NCBI RefSeq assembly: GCF_020400725.1
Contig: NZ_JAINVG010000008.1
Span: 62,001 to 126,000 of the forward strand
Length of the DNA stretch: 64,000 nt
Direction: 5' to 3'
DNA from: Streptomyces sp. NK15101
GTDB taxonomy: Bacteria; Actinomycetota; Actinomycetes; Streptomycetales; Streptomycetaceae
Positions 1 to 8,044 of this stretch are shown here, piece after piece. A program made the translations under genes and the position numbers. Position 1 is the stretch's first letter. The number at the start of each line of letters is the position of its first letter. The notes under the pieces were generated by a model. The model had not been told where the DNA came from and made no database searches. It saw only the letters and a list, made by a program, of their open reading frames with translations.

Positions 1-834
1 GGCGGCGGCCATGTCCTGCGCCGTGCCGCGGAAGACGACCTGGTCGGCGACGCCGAGGTCCTCGGCCCGCATCCGGAGCTCGCCCTCCAGGGGACCCTCG
101 CCGAAGAGGTGCAGCTCCCAGCCCTCGCGGCCCTTGTGGGCCTGCGCGAAGGCCTCGATCATGCGGTCGTACCGCTTGATCGGGTCGAGCCGGCCGACCG
201 CGCCGATCTTGCGGGTGTCGAGCGGGGCCAGCTCGTCCGGGAAGAACGGCAGCGGATTCGGCATGACGCGCACGTTCGGCACGCGCTGGTTGACGAACTC
301 GACCGCGTCGCCCTCGGAAAGCACCAGGGTCTGCTCCAGCGCCGGGTAGTGGCGGCGGATCAGGCCCAGGTTGGCGCTCCGCTTCGCCTGCGCGAAGGAC
401 TCGTGGTACTGCCCGATGCCCTTGAGGTGACGCCACTTCAGCGGCATGACCCAGTCCACCGCCCACGGCGAGCCGAAGACGATGTAGCCGTCCTCGACCT
501 CGGCCAGCTTCCGCTCGAACTCCGCCCGCGCGTTGTCGCGGTCGGCCCGGGCGCGGCGGGCCTCGGCGCGCCGCGCCAGACTCAACCGGTCGCCGACCGT
601 GCGCACGGGCGGCTTGGGCTCGGAGGGGGCCGGGTAGAGCGTCGAGTGCCGGTACGTACGCGTGGCGTTGTACGGGAACGGCTCGGGGCTCGGCCGGATG
701 CCGATCAGCTCGACGCGGTGACCGCGCTCCCCCATGCCCTGGGCGAGGGTGTGCAGCACCCGCTGGGATCCGCCCATCGAGTCGACGTCGATGCCGACGA
801 AGAACACGTTGCGGACAGGGGAAGCCTCAGTCAT
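1..834 (-). CDS. Glycosyltransferase family 4 (GT-B), C-terminus cut by window start
   Basis: The 278 codons visible read without a stop from an ATG at 834 to base 1, so the C-terminal part lies outside the window. The N-terminus (VFFVGIDVDSMGGSQRVLHTL) and the later motif KIGAVGRLDPIKRYDRMIEA match GT4 retaining glycosyltransferases, which move a sugar from an NDP-sugar to a polymer or lipid acceptor. There is no signal peptide, so it should act on the cytoplasmic face. The ATG lies inside the end of the upstream TagF-like gene (8-base overlap), suggesting translational coupling and a shared pathway in wall polymer synthesis. Donor and acceptor cannot be read from sequence. Confidence 0.85.
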   Translation of the reverse strand, partial: MTEASPVRNVFFVGIDVDSMGGSQRVLHTLAQGMGERGHRVELIGIRPSPEPFPYNATRTYRHSTLYPAPSEPKPPVRTVGDRLSLARRAEARRARADRDNARAEFERKLAEVEDGYIVFGSPWAVDWVMPLKWRHLKGIGQYHESFAQAKRSANLGLIRRHYPALEQTLVLSEGDAVEFVNQRVPNVRVMPNPLPFFPDELAPLDTRKIGAVGRLDPIKRYDRMIEAFAQAHKGREGWELHLFGEGPLEGELRMRAEDLGVADQVVFRGTAQDMAAA

Positions 835-3613
835 GGGTGCCGCCTTCGAAAAAAGCATCGACCACCATCTTGCTGGCGTGGCCGGTCTCGTACGAGCAGA
901 ACATTTCCTGGAAGCGCGCGTACCGCTCGGCGTGGCGCTCCTGGGTGCCCTCCAGGTCCCGCACGGCGGCGGCGAGGTCCTCGGTGGTCGTCAGCATCGG
1001 GCCGGGCGCGATCTCTTCGAGGTCGTAGTACGTGCCGCGGTCGCCGCCCTTGTACACCTCGTAGTCGTCCGTGTAGAGCAGGATCGGACGGCCGGTGTTG
1101 GCGTAGTCGAACATCAGCGACGAGTAGTCCGTGAGGACCGCGTCCGAGGCCAGCATCACGTCGTTGATGTCGGCGTAGGAGGAACCGTCGCGCAGGAAGT
1201 GGCCCAGCTCCGGAGCGATCTTGAACCGGTCGTACGGGTGGGTCCGCACGACGACGATCCACTGGTCGGACAGGAGCGGGGCCAGCGCCTCCAGGTCCAC
1301 CCGCACCGACTGTCCGGTGCGGCGGGCCGCGTCACGGAACGTCGGGGCGTAGAGCAGGACCTTCTTGTCGGCCGGGATGTCCAGGGCCTCGCGAACGGCG
1401 GCGGCCCTGGCCTGCTGCTGGGGCTCGGCCCAGCGCACCAGCACGTCGTTGCGCGGGTAGCCGGAGCGGATCAGGTCGGCCGAGACCTCGAAGGCCGGGA
1501 CGAAGGTCCGCTCGAACTCGGCGCTGGGGCAGACGAGGGCGTCCCAGCGACCGACGGCGGCGCGGAAACGCCCCTTCTCGATCTCCGACGCGCCACGCAG
1601 CGAGGGCACGTCGAAGCCCATCGCCTTGAAGGTCTGGCCGTGCCAGGTCTGGAGGTACCGGGTGCCCTTCGGCTTCGGGTACAGGTACGGCAGGTTGTGC
1701 GAGTCGACCCAGTAGGTGGCTCGGGCCAGCGCACGTCCGTAGGCGAAGCTTCCGCGCTTGACGAGGGTGACGTCCTCCGGGAAGGACGAGCGGTCGCCGG
1801 AGTACGACCAGATCACGTCGATCGGGAGGTTGCGGCGCTTGAGCTCCTCGTAGATGTAGCGAGGGCTGTCCGCGTAGCCGCGGCCCTCCATCGCCTCGAA
1901 CACGGCGAGGCCGCGCTTGCGCCGCGGGAGCTTGGCCACGGTGTCGTACGCGCTGGCCTTGCCCTCGTTGCCGACGAGGATCTTCCTGACCTTGCCGACC
2001 TTGCCCTTGGCCTTGCGGGCGTAGGGGCCGAGGGGTTCGAGGGACTTCAGGACACCGGATCGCTGCCAGGTCACCTCGAGGCGTCCGGCGCCCTTCTGCT
2101 CCGCCTTGATGCGGAGGTGGTGGATGCCGAACTTGTGGTACGTGACGGTGGCGCGGAAGTCCGGCTGGTCGTGCTGGGCCAGCAGGACGTCCGTGCGGCG
2201 GGCGCCGTCGCGCTCCAGGGCGACCACCGGGTGGCGGCGGGTCGCCACGCCGACCTTGCCGACGGGCACCTTGCGGAAGTCGAGGGCGGCCTTGGAGACG
2301 TACTGCCCCTCGCCCTGGGGGCGGAGGTCCAGCGGCACCGTGAGCGGCGTCTTGTGCGCGGCGAGCTTGACCGAGGCCTTGGTGTCCTCGGTGATGAGGC
2401 CGGCCGGGTCGTACGTGTGGATCTCCAGGTGCAGGACCGGACCCCGCATCGACACGGACGTCAGCTCGTGCCGGATGCGGCCGGTGGCGAGCACCTGCTC
2501 GCGCATGTACCACTCGCTGATGTCCAGCTCACGGCGGCTCACGTCGTCGGTGGGGGCGACGGCGCCCCAGTAGGTGACGTCGTCCTCGTCCGTCACGAAG
2601 CGCGGGGCGAGCTGCGGCCGGCCCAGCTGGCGGGCGGCGACGTGGAGTTCCTCCAGGCGGCCGGTGCGCAGCAGGTGGATGCAGATGCGCTCCTCGCGGG
2701 AGAGCCGGGCGTAGGTCTCGTCGGAGATCTCGCCCAGGTACGGGTTCACCACGTCGGCGAACTCGGCGATCCATTCGAGGTCACGGAACGGCAGGTCACC
2801 CAGGTACAGGCGGAAGTCGTGGCGGAGGAACTTGTAGTCCTTCTCCGCACGCAGCTCCCCGCGGCCGTTCTCCTCGAACCAGGTGTCGATGAGCCGGGCC
2901 ACGCCGATGCGGTCCGCGACGTTCTGGATCTTGTGCCGGCTGGAGGAGATGGAGACGCTCTCCGGCGCGAGGCGCCAGGTGTAGACCGACCACGGGACGA
3001 CGGCGAAGGACTCCGCGAGCGTGAAGGCCTGCGCGGAGAACAGCTGGTCCTCGTAGTGGATGCCCTCCGGGAAGGTGAGGGCGTTGTCCCGGATGAAGGC
3101 GGTCCGGTAGAGCTTGTTCGTCGACAGGTGGTCGAAGAAGTACTCCGGCGCCTCGGCGATGCCGTCGACGACCCGCTTCTCGGTGAAGAGGTGCGGGTAC
3201 CAGAGGCCGGTGGTGTTCGACTCCTCGAAGAGGCGGGTCACCTCACCGGTGACGAAGTCGACCCCGGTCTCCTCGGCGACGAGGAGCAGGCTCTTGCAGG
3301 CGTGGCGGGGCAGCTCGTCGTCGCTGTCCAGGAACATGATGTGCGGGGCGCGGGCGACCGCGATGCCGCGGTTGCGGGGCGCGCTGCAGCCACCGCTGTT
3401 CTGCTCGAGCCGCACGTAGCGCACGCGCGGGTCGGCGGCTTCCAGAGAACGCGCGACACGCTCGGTGCCATCGGTCGAACAGTCGTCGGCGATGATCACT
3501 TCGAGGTTGTTCAGGGTCTGGTCGAGCACGGACCGGACCGCTCGCGGGAGCCGTTCCTCATCGTTGTAAACGATGATGACGACGCTCACATCAGGGACGT
3601 CGCTAGTCGGCAT
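827..3613 (-). CDS. GT2 glycosyltransferase fused to CDP-glycerol glycerophosphotransferase (TagF-like)
   Basis: A 928-residue two-domain protein. Residues about 9-220 are a GT2 (GT-A) domain: VSVVIIVYND, then DDCSTDGT and the FLDSDDE metal/donor site near residue 96. Residues about 560-920 resemble Glyphos_transf (TagF): TWHGQTFKAMG near 655, LLYAPTFRD near 754, RTHPYDR near 794 and TDYSSLMFDYA near 831. TagF enzymes polymerise glycerol-phosphate from CDP-glycerol for teichoic acids; here the donor is inferred only. The ATG at 3613 is preceded by GAGGA six bases away; an in-frame ATG 13 codons upstream lacks this. Its stop overlaps the next GT gene. A role in wall teichoic-acid-like polymer is likely from family and neighbours. 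Confidence 0.88.
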   Translation of the reverse strand: MPTSDVPDVSVVIIVYNDEERLPRAVRSVLDQTLNNLEVIIADDCSTDGTERVARSLEAADPRVRYVRLEQNSGGCSAPRNRGIAVARAPHIMFLDSDDELPRHACKSLLLVAEETGVDFVTGEVTRLFEESNTTGLWYPHLFTEKRVVDGIAEAPEYFFDHLSTNKLYRTAFIRDNALTFPEGIHYEDQLFSAQAFTLAESFAVVPWSVYTWRLAPESVSISSSRHKIQNVADRIGVARLIDTWFEENGRGELRAEKDYKFLRHDFRLYLGDLPFRDLEWIAEFADVVNPYLGEISDETYARLSREERICIHLLRTGRLEELHVAARQLGRPQLAPRFVTDEDDVTYWGAVAPTDDVSRRELDISEWYMREQVLATGRIRHELTSVSMRGPVLHLEIHTYDPAGLITEDTKASVKLAAHKTPLTVPLDLRPQGEGQYVSKAALDFRKVPVGKVGVATRRHPVVALERDGARRTDVLLAQHDQPDFRATVTYHKFGIHHLRIKAEQKGAGRLEVTWQRSGVLKSLEPLGPYARKAKGKVGKVRKILVGNEGKASAYDTVAKLPRRKRGLAVFEAMEGRGYADSPRYIYEELKRRNLPIDVIWSYSGDRSSFPEDVTLVKRGSFAYGRALARATYWVDSHNLPYLYPKPKGTRYLQTWHGQTFKAMGFDVPSLRGASEIEKGRFRAAVGRWDALVCPSAEFERTFVPAFEVSADLIRSGYPRNDVLVRWAEPQQQARAAAVREALDIPADKKVLLYAPTFRDAARRTGQSVRVDLEALAPLLSDQWIVVVRTHPYDRFKIAPELGHFLRDGSSYADINDVMLASDAVLTDYSSLMFDYANTGRPILLYTDDYEVYKGGDRGTYYDLEEIAPGPMLTTTEDLAAAVRDLEGTQERHAERYARFQEMFCSYETGHASKMVVDAFFEGGTHD

Positions 3614-3823
3614 CCAAGTCCTCTCACAAATGCGGCCGGCGAGATCTGGCACGCGTTCCGGCCAGGCGCGGCGCTGCCTGCGCCATGGTCGATGGCGCGT
3701 TACCGCCTTCGGTGGTGGAGGGTGTCGCCCCTCACATGTTCGACGAGCGCCACCCGGCGACCGGAAAGACTACCCGGCAGGAGGAATTGTTTCATACCTC
3801 CCCACCCGGGCCTCCGGTGATGT

Positions 3824-5461
3824 TCACCGCATCGCAAACAGCCTCTTGAAGCGGCCGGAGACCACCTGCCGCGCGCCGACCGCGCCGCCCGCGAAGCGGA
3901 GGACGAGCCCCCGGCGCGCCGAGGCCACGACCTGGACGAGCAGCACCCGGCCCAGTCGCCCGAGGACCATTCCGCGCCGGCCCACGAACCCCTGCGGGGC
4001 CCTGACCTCGGCCTCCCCGGTCGAGCCGTCCGCGTACCGCAGTTCGGCACGGAGCGACCAGGCGGCGAGCCGGCCCGCGCGGAGCAGCTTCGCGGTCGGC
4101 AGCGAGACGGTGGCCGTCCAGCCCTCCTCCGCGGGGAGCAGCGGCGCGTCGAGCGACAGCTCCGCCGCCGAGGACCGCTCGGTGAACACCACGCGGACGG
4201 CGGTGGGCCCCAGCTCGGCGACCCGCCCGTAGAGCTCGTGGACGGTCAGGGTCAGCCGGGTCGACGCCCCGACGGTCACGGAACCGTCCACGGCCACGGG
4301 CAACCGCGCGGGCGCGAGTTCCGCGAGACCCTCCAGGGGGACGTCGGCGGGCGCGGCGGACAGGACCGGAGCGCCGTCCTCCGCGCGCGGGTAGGGCGGC
4401 ACGAGCCGGGGCAGGGGCGCGGCCAGCTCGACGAACCGGGCCGACTCCGACCCCTCGGGCACGGCGGGGAGGGCGGCGAGCCCGGCGTACAGCCAACGGT
4501 TAGGAGCCTGGGCGGCGGCGACCGCGGCGTCCTCGAAGCCGGCCAGGTGGGCGCGGGTGGCCGTCCACCACTCGGCCCGGTAGGCGACGGTCCGCTGCGG
4601 CAGCTCGCGCAGGTACATGGGGAGGTCGTAGTCGAGGAACTTCGTCTGCGCGGCCCGGGCCAGCGCGGGCCGTCCCGCCGCGCGGAACACCTCGACGACG
4701 GCGGCGTGCGCGGCGATCCGGTGCTCCCAGTTGGCGAGGGAGGCGCGGCGCAGCGAGATCGACAGGGTCGCGGCCTGCCGCCGCACGTGCCACACGTACA
4801 CGGGCACGTCGGTGACGGCGAGCCGGGGGGCGGCGGCCTGCACCCGGGCGCTGAAGACGAAGTCCTCGTAGTGGAAGGCCCCGTCGGGGAAACGGATGGC
4901 GTGCCGGTCGAGGAAGTCCCGGCGGTAGAGCTTGTTGACGGAGAGGGTGTCGAGGACGAACTCCGGGTGGTCCTCGATGCCGTCGAGGACGGTGCCGGGA
5001 AGCGTGGCGCCCTGGGAGACGTCGTACAGCGAGGGGGCCCAGACGGTCTCGCGGCCCTCGGGGAGCTCGCGCCGCACGCAGATCCCCGCGACGACGTCGG
5101 CGTGCTGCTCGGAGGCGACGGCGAGCAGCCCGTCGACGGCGCCGGGCAGCAGCAGGTCGTCGCTGTCGAGGAACAGGACGTAGGGGTGGACCGCGGCGTC
5201 GATGCCGTCGTTGCGGGGGGTGCCGCAGCCGCCGCTGTTCTCCCGCCGTACCAGCGGGCGCACCCGCGGGTCGTCGGCGAAGCCCGCGAGGACCTCGGCC
5301 GTGTCGTCCCCTGACGCGTCGTCGACGACGACGACCTCGCCGACCGCCTCGCCCTGCGCGAGCGCGGAACGGACGGCGTCGCCGACGTGTGCCGCGTCGT
5401 TGTACGCGATGACGACGACACTGACGCGCGCGGCGGCCTGCGGCCGGGGGGTCTCACTCAC
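3824..5461 (-). CDS. GT2 family glycosyltransferase
   Basis: A 545-residue protein with an N-terminal GT2 domain: VSVVVIAYND at about 13-22, VVDDASGDDT, ENSGGCGTPRN and FLDSDDLLLP near residue 98. These motifs closely parallel the TagF fusion downstream, so the two GT2 domains are probably paralogous. The C-terminal half is mixed alpha/beta sequence I do not recognise and lacks the TagF motifs, so it may be an accessory or acceptor-binding region. The start is GTG at 5461; no Shine-Dalgarno sequence precedes it, but a TAGGAT box lies exactly six bases upstream, so a leaderless mRNA is likely. A 210-base gap separates it from the next gene; I see no further gene there. Confidence 0.85.
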   Translation of the reverse strand: MSETPRPQAAARVSVVVIAYNDAAHVGDAVRSALAQGEAVGEVVVVDDASGDDTAEVLAGFADDPRVRPLVRRENSGGCGTPRNDGIDAAVHPYVLFLDSDDLLLPGAVDGLLAVASEQHADVVAGICVRRELPEGRETVWAPSLYDVSQGATLPGTVLDGIEDHPEFVLDTLSVNKLYRRDFLDRHAIRFPDGAFHYEDFVFSARVQAAAPRLAVTDVPVYVWHVRRQAATLSISLRRASLANWEHRIAAHAAVVEVFRAAGRPALARAAQTKFLDYDLPMYLRELPQRTVAYRAEWWTATRAHLAGFEDAAVAAAQAPNRWLYAGLAALPAVPEGSESARFVELAAPLPRLVPPYPRAEDGAPVLSAAPADVPLEGLAELAPARLPVAVDGSVTVGASTRLTLTVHELYGRVAELGPTAVRVVFTERSSAAELSLDAPLLPAEEGWTATVSLPTAKLLRAGRLAAWSLRAELRYADGSTGEAEVRAPQGFVGRRGMVLGRLGRVLLVQVVASARRGLVLRFAGGAVGARQVVSGRFKRLFAMR

Positions 5462-5467
5462 CCGAGA

Positions 5468-5473
5468 ATCCTA
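5468..5473 (-). promoter_or_regulatory. Probable -10 box of a leaderless gene
   Basis: On the minus strand TAGGAT (matching the Streptomyces -10 consensus TAGRRT) ends six bases before the GTG at 5461, and there is no ribosome-binding sequence. The -35 region is GC-rich and not recognisable. Transcription would begin at or within a base of the start codon. Confidence 0.55.
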
Positions 5474-5515
5474 CGCGGCCCCCGGACGGCCCCCGGGGGC
5501 CCGCATCCGAACGGA

Positions 5516-5547
5516 ACCGGCCGGGCACCCAGGGGTGCCCGGCCGGT
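5516..5547. terminator. Hairpin terminator after obg
   Basis: A perfect 15-base inverted repeat (ACCGGCCGGGCACCC and its complement) around a two-base centre. It lies between the obg stop and the downstream GT2 gene on the same strand. There is no T-run, as is usual in Streptomyces. It separates the obg operon from the glycosyltransferase genes. Confidence 0.75.
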
Positions 5548-5657
5548 GACCGCCGACGGACGGCCGGCCCGTGCCCGCGGGAGGGGCGGAGCCGGCCCGG
5601 GAGATCCAGCGCCGACCCGCCCGCCGGGACGGGGCGGACCCGCTTGGTCGAACTCGC

Positions 5658-7097
5658 TTAGAACGGGTCGAACTCGTCGTACTCGCGCTGCGCGTCGTCG
5701 CGCTCCGCCTGCTTGTCGCGGCGGCGCTGCGCGGCCGGACGCGGGGCCTCCAGACGGTGGTCCTCACCGCGACGGCCGAGCATCTCGGCACCCGCCATCA
5801 TGGTGGGCTCCCAGTCGAAGACGACCGCGTTGTCCTCGGAGCCGATCGCGACGCCGTCGCCCGCTCGGGCACCGGCCTTCATCAGCTCGTCCTCGACGCC
5901 GAGGCGGTTGAGGCGGTCGGCCAGGTAGCCCACGGCCTCGTCGTTGTTGAAGTCGGTCTGGCGGACCCAGCGCTCCGGCTTCTCGCCGCGCACCCGGTAG
6001 ACCTCTTCGTGCTCGTCGTACGTGACGGTGAAGCCCGCGTCGTCGACGGCCTTCGGGCGGATGACGATCCGGGTCGCCTCCTCCTTCGGCTTGGCCGCGC
6101 GCGCCTCGGCGACGATGCCGGCGAGGGCGAAGGAGAGCTCCTTCAGACCCGTACGGGCCACGGCGGAGACCTCGAAGACCCGGTAGCCGCGCTCCTCCAG
6201 GTCCGGGCGGATCATGTCCGCGAGGTCCTGGCCGTCCGGAATGTCGATCTTGTTGAGGACGACGATCCGGGGCCGGTCCTCCAGACCGCCGTACTGCTTG
6301 AGCTCCTCCTCGATGACGTCGAGGTCGGTGACCGGGTCGCGCTCGGACTCCAGCGTCGCCGTGTCGAGGACGTGGACGAGGACCGAGCAGCGCTCCACGT
6401 GGCGGAGGAACTCCAGGCCGAGGCCGCGGCCCTGGCTGGCGCCCGGGATCAGACCCGGCACGTCGGCGATCGTGTAGACGGTCGAGCCGGCCGTGACCAC
6501 GCCGAGGTTCGGGACGAGCGTGGTGAACGGGTAGTCCGCGATCTTCGGCTTGGCGGCCGACAGGACGGAGATGAGCGAGGACTTGCCGGCGCTCGGGTAG
6601 CCCACGAGGGCCACGTCGGCGACGGTCTTGAGCTCCAGGACGATGTCCCGCGCCTCGCCGGGCTCGCCGAGGAGCGCGAAGCCGGGGGCCTTGCGGCGGG
6701 CCGAGGCCAGCGCGGCGTTGCCGAGGCCGCCGCGGCCGCCCTGGCTGGCGATGAAGGTGGTGCCCTGGCCGACCAGGTCGGCGAGGACGTTGCCCTTCTT
6801 GTCGAGGACGACGGTGCCGTCGGGCACGGTCAGGACCAGGTCCTGGCCGTCCTTGCCGGAGCGGTTGTCACCGGCGCCGGGCTGGCCGTTGGTGGCCTTG
6901 CGGTGCGGGGAGTGGTGGTACTCGAGGAGAGTGGTGACCGACTGGTCGACGACCAGGATCACATCGCCGCCACGGCCGCCGTTGCCGCCGTCGGGGCCGC
7001 CGAGCGGCTTGAACTTCTCCCGGTGCACGGAGGCGCAGCCGTGGCCTCCGTTACCCGCGGCGACGTGCAGCTCGACGCGGTCCACGAAGGTGGTCAT
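5658..7097 (-). CDS. obg: GTPase Obg
   Basis: A 479-residue Obg/CgtA GTPase acting in 50S ribosome maturation and, in Streptomyces, linked to GTP sensing and aerial development. The order is: glycine-rich Obg fold (1-159, with GGNGGRGGD), G domain with Walker [10 protein letters not shown] near 167, [10 protein letters not shown] near 212, NKID near 281, then a C-terminal OCT domain (about 340-430) and a charged tail. Length matches Streptomyces Obg. The ATG at 7097 has GGAGG nine bases upstream. It follows rpmA and rplU on the same strand, separated by a hairpin, so it is probably partly cotranscribed with the ribosomal genes. Confidence 0.97.
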   Translation of the reverse strand: MTTFVDRVELHVAAGNGGHGCASVHREKFKPLGGPDGGNGGRGGDVILVVDQSVTTLLEYHHSPHRKATNGQPGAGDNRSGKDGQDLVLTVPDGTVVLDKKGNVLADLVGQGTTFIASQGGRGGLGNAALASARRKAPGFALLGEPGEARDIVLELKTVADVALVGYPSAGKSSLISVLSAAKPKIADYPFTTLVPNLGVVTAGSTVYTIADVPGLIPGASQGRGLGLEFLRHVERCSVLVHVLDTATLESERDPVTDLDVIEEELKQYGGLEDRPRIVVLNKIDIPDGQDLADMIRPDLEERGYRVFEVSAVARTGLKELSFALAGIVAEARAAKPKEEATRIVIRPKAVDDAGFTVTYDEHEEVYRVRGEKPERWVRQTDFNNDEAVGYLADRLNRLGVEDELMKAGARAGDGVAIGSEDNAVVFDWEPTMMAGAEMLGRRGEDHRLEAPRPAAQRRRDKQAERDDAQREYDEFDPF

Positions 7098-7152
7098 GGT
7101 TCTGTGCCTCCAGAGAATTACGGGTGGAATGTCTATCTAGTAACACGCGAAA

Positions 7153-7189
7153 GGCGGACCCTCTTCCCTTCCGGGAAGTGAGGTCCGCC
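7153..7189 (-). terminator. Hairpin between rpmA and obg (terminator or attenuator)
   Basis: GGCGGACC pairs with GGTCCGCC, with an inner TTCCC/GGGAA stem, and on the minus strand the hairpin is followed by TTTCGCG. It lies after the L27 stop and before obg, so it could end most L21-L27 transcripts while allowing some read-through into obg. Confidence 0.6.
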
Positions 7190-7206
7190 TCCGCAAAGAG
7201 TTCCGA

Positions 7207-7461
7207 TCAGGCGACCGGAACGATGTTCACGACCTTGCGGCCACGGTGGGTGCCGAACTGCACCGAACCGGCCTGCAGGGCGAACAGCGTGTCGTCGCCG
7301 CCACGGCCGACGCCCGCGCCCGGGTGGAAGTGGGTGCCGCGCTGGCGGACCAGGATCTCACCCGCGTTGACGACCTGACCGCCGAAGCGCTTCACGCCGA
7401 GCCGCTGGGCGTTGGAATCGCGACCGTTCCGGGTGGACGATGCGCCCTTCTTGTGTGCCAT
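7207..7461 (-). CDS. rpmA: Large ribosomal subunit protein L27
   Basis: An 84-residue L27 of usual length, with the typical start [16 protein letters not shown] and the motif GVKRFGGQ. L27 sits by the peptidyl-transferase centre, its N-terminal tail reaching the tRNA ends. Unlike Firmicutes there is no N-terminal extension before the MAHKKG start and no neighbouring Prp (ysxB) protease gene, consistent with an L27 that needs no processing. GAGGGA lies upstream of the ATG, and 14 bases separate it from rplU, the classic L21-L27 pair. Confidence 0.98.
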   Translation of the reverse strand: MAHKKGASSTRNGRDSNAQRLGVKRFGGQVVNAGEILVRQRGTHFHPGAGVGRGGDDTLFALQAGSVQFGTHRGRKVVNIVPVA

Positions 7462-7475
7462 TGCTCAGTCCCTCT

Positions 7476-7796
7476 TTACTTCGCGGCCGTCGGGATCGCG
7501 GTGACCTTGATCGCCGTGTACTGCTGACGGTGACCCTGGCGACGGCGGTAGCCGGTCTTGTTCTTGTAGCGCAGGATGTCGATCTTGGCGCCCTTGTGGT
7601 GATCCACGACCTCGGCCTCGACCTTGATGCCGGCCAGAACCCACGGGTCGCTGGTCACGGCGTCGCCGTCGACAACGAGCAGGGTCGAGAGCTCGACCGT
7701 GTCGCCAACCTTGGCAGTGGAAATCTTGTCAACCTCAACGATGTCGCCGACAGCAACCTTGTGCTGGCGACCACCGCTGCGCACGATGGCGTACAC
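7476..7796 (-). CDS. rplU: Large ribosomal subunit protein L21
   Basis: A 106-residue L21 with the family start [17 protein letters not shown] and C-terminal basic motif [13 protein letters not shown] that contacts 23S rRNA. The start is chosen as GTG at 7796, giving the conserved (V/M)YAIVRSGG N-terminus, with a GAGAGAGA purine tract upstream; a longer frame opening at 7847 adds residues not found in the family. It is first gene of the rplU-rpmA(-obg) operon, with a strong promoter and a leader of about 150 nt. Confidence 0.97.
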   Translation of the reverse strand: MYAIVRSGGRQHKVAVGDIVEVDKISTAKVGDTVELSTLLVVDGDAVTSDPWVLAGIKVEAEVVDHHKGAKIDILRYKNKTGYRRRQGHRQQYTAIKVTAIPTAAK

Positions 7797-7953
7797 GCGG
7801 ATCTCTCTCTCACTCGGGATGAAACCTCTGACGCCAGCCACCCACACGGGCCCGGGGGCCCGCGACGTTCCGGAATCGGACGAGCGGCCTCTCCCGACGA
7901 GCGGGAGGGAGGTGCTCAGAGGCGCGGCGCGTCGTCAGACACGCCGACGGTCT

Positions 7954-7983
7954 AGGTTACGGGCGGCCGCCTCGGAGGGTCAA
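7954..7983 (-). promoter_or_regulatory. Vegetative promoter of rplU-rpmA
   Basis: On the minus strand TTGACC (7983-7978) and TAACCT (7959-7954) are spaced by 18 bases, a good match to HrdB-type promoters. Transcription would start near 7947, leaving a leader of about 150 nt before the rplU GTG. The leader contains GC-rich inverted repeats (CTCCC/GGGAG and GGGCCCCCGGGCCC) that could support autoregulation by a ribosomal protein, though this is unproven. Confidence 0.7.
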
Positions 7984-7994
7984 ATTCGCCCGTG

Positions 7995-8039
7995 CGGTGC
8001 GGGCCGCCTCCCCCGTCCCGGGAGGGGCGGCCCGCACCG
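7995..8039. terminator. Terminator of rne
   Basis: CGGTGCGGGCCGCC pairs perfectly with GGCGGCCCGCACCG; an inner TCCC/GGGA stem extends it. It begins six bases after the RNase E stop and lies immediately upstream of the rplU promoter -35, separating the two transcription units. Confidence 0.8.
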
Positions 8040-8044
8040 GCCGG

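Noticed and set aside
734..3820. A 1,028-codon open frame on the plus strand opposite the TagF-like gene
   Set aside because: Antisense shadow created by GC-rich third positions; the sequence is Val/Gly/Glu/Arg-rich with no motif, whereas the minus strand encodes recognisable GT2 and TagF domains.
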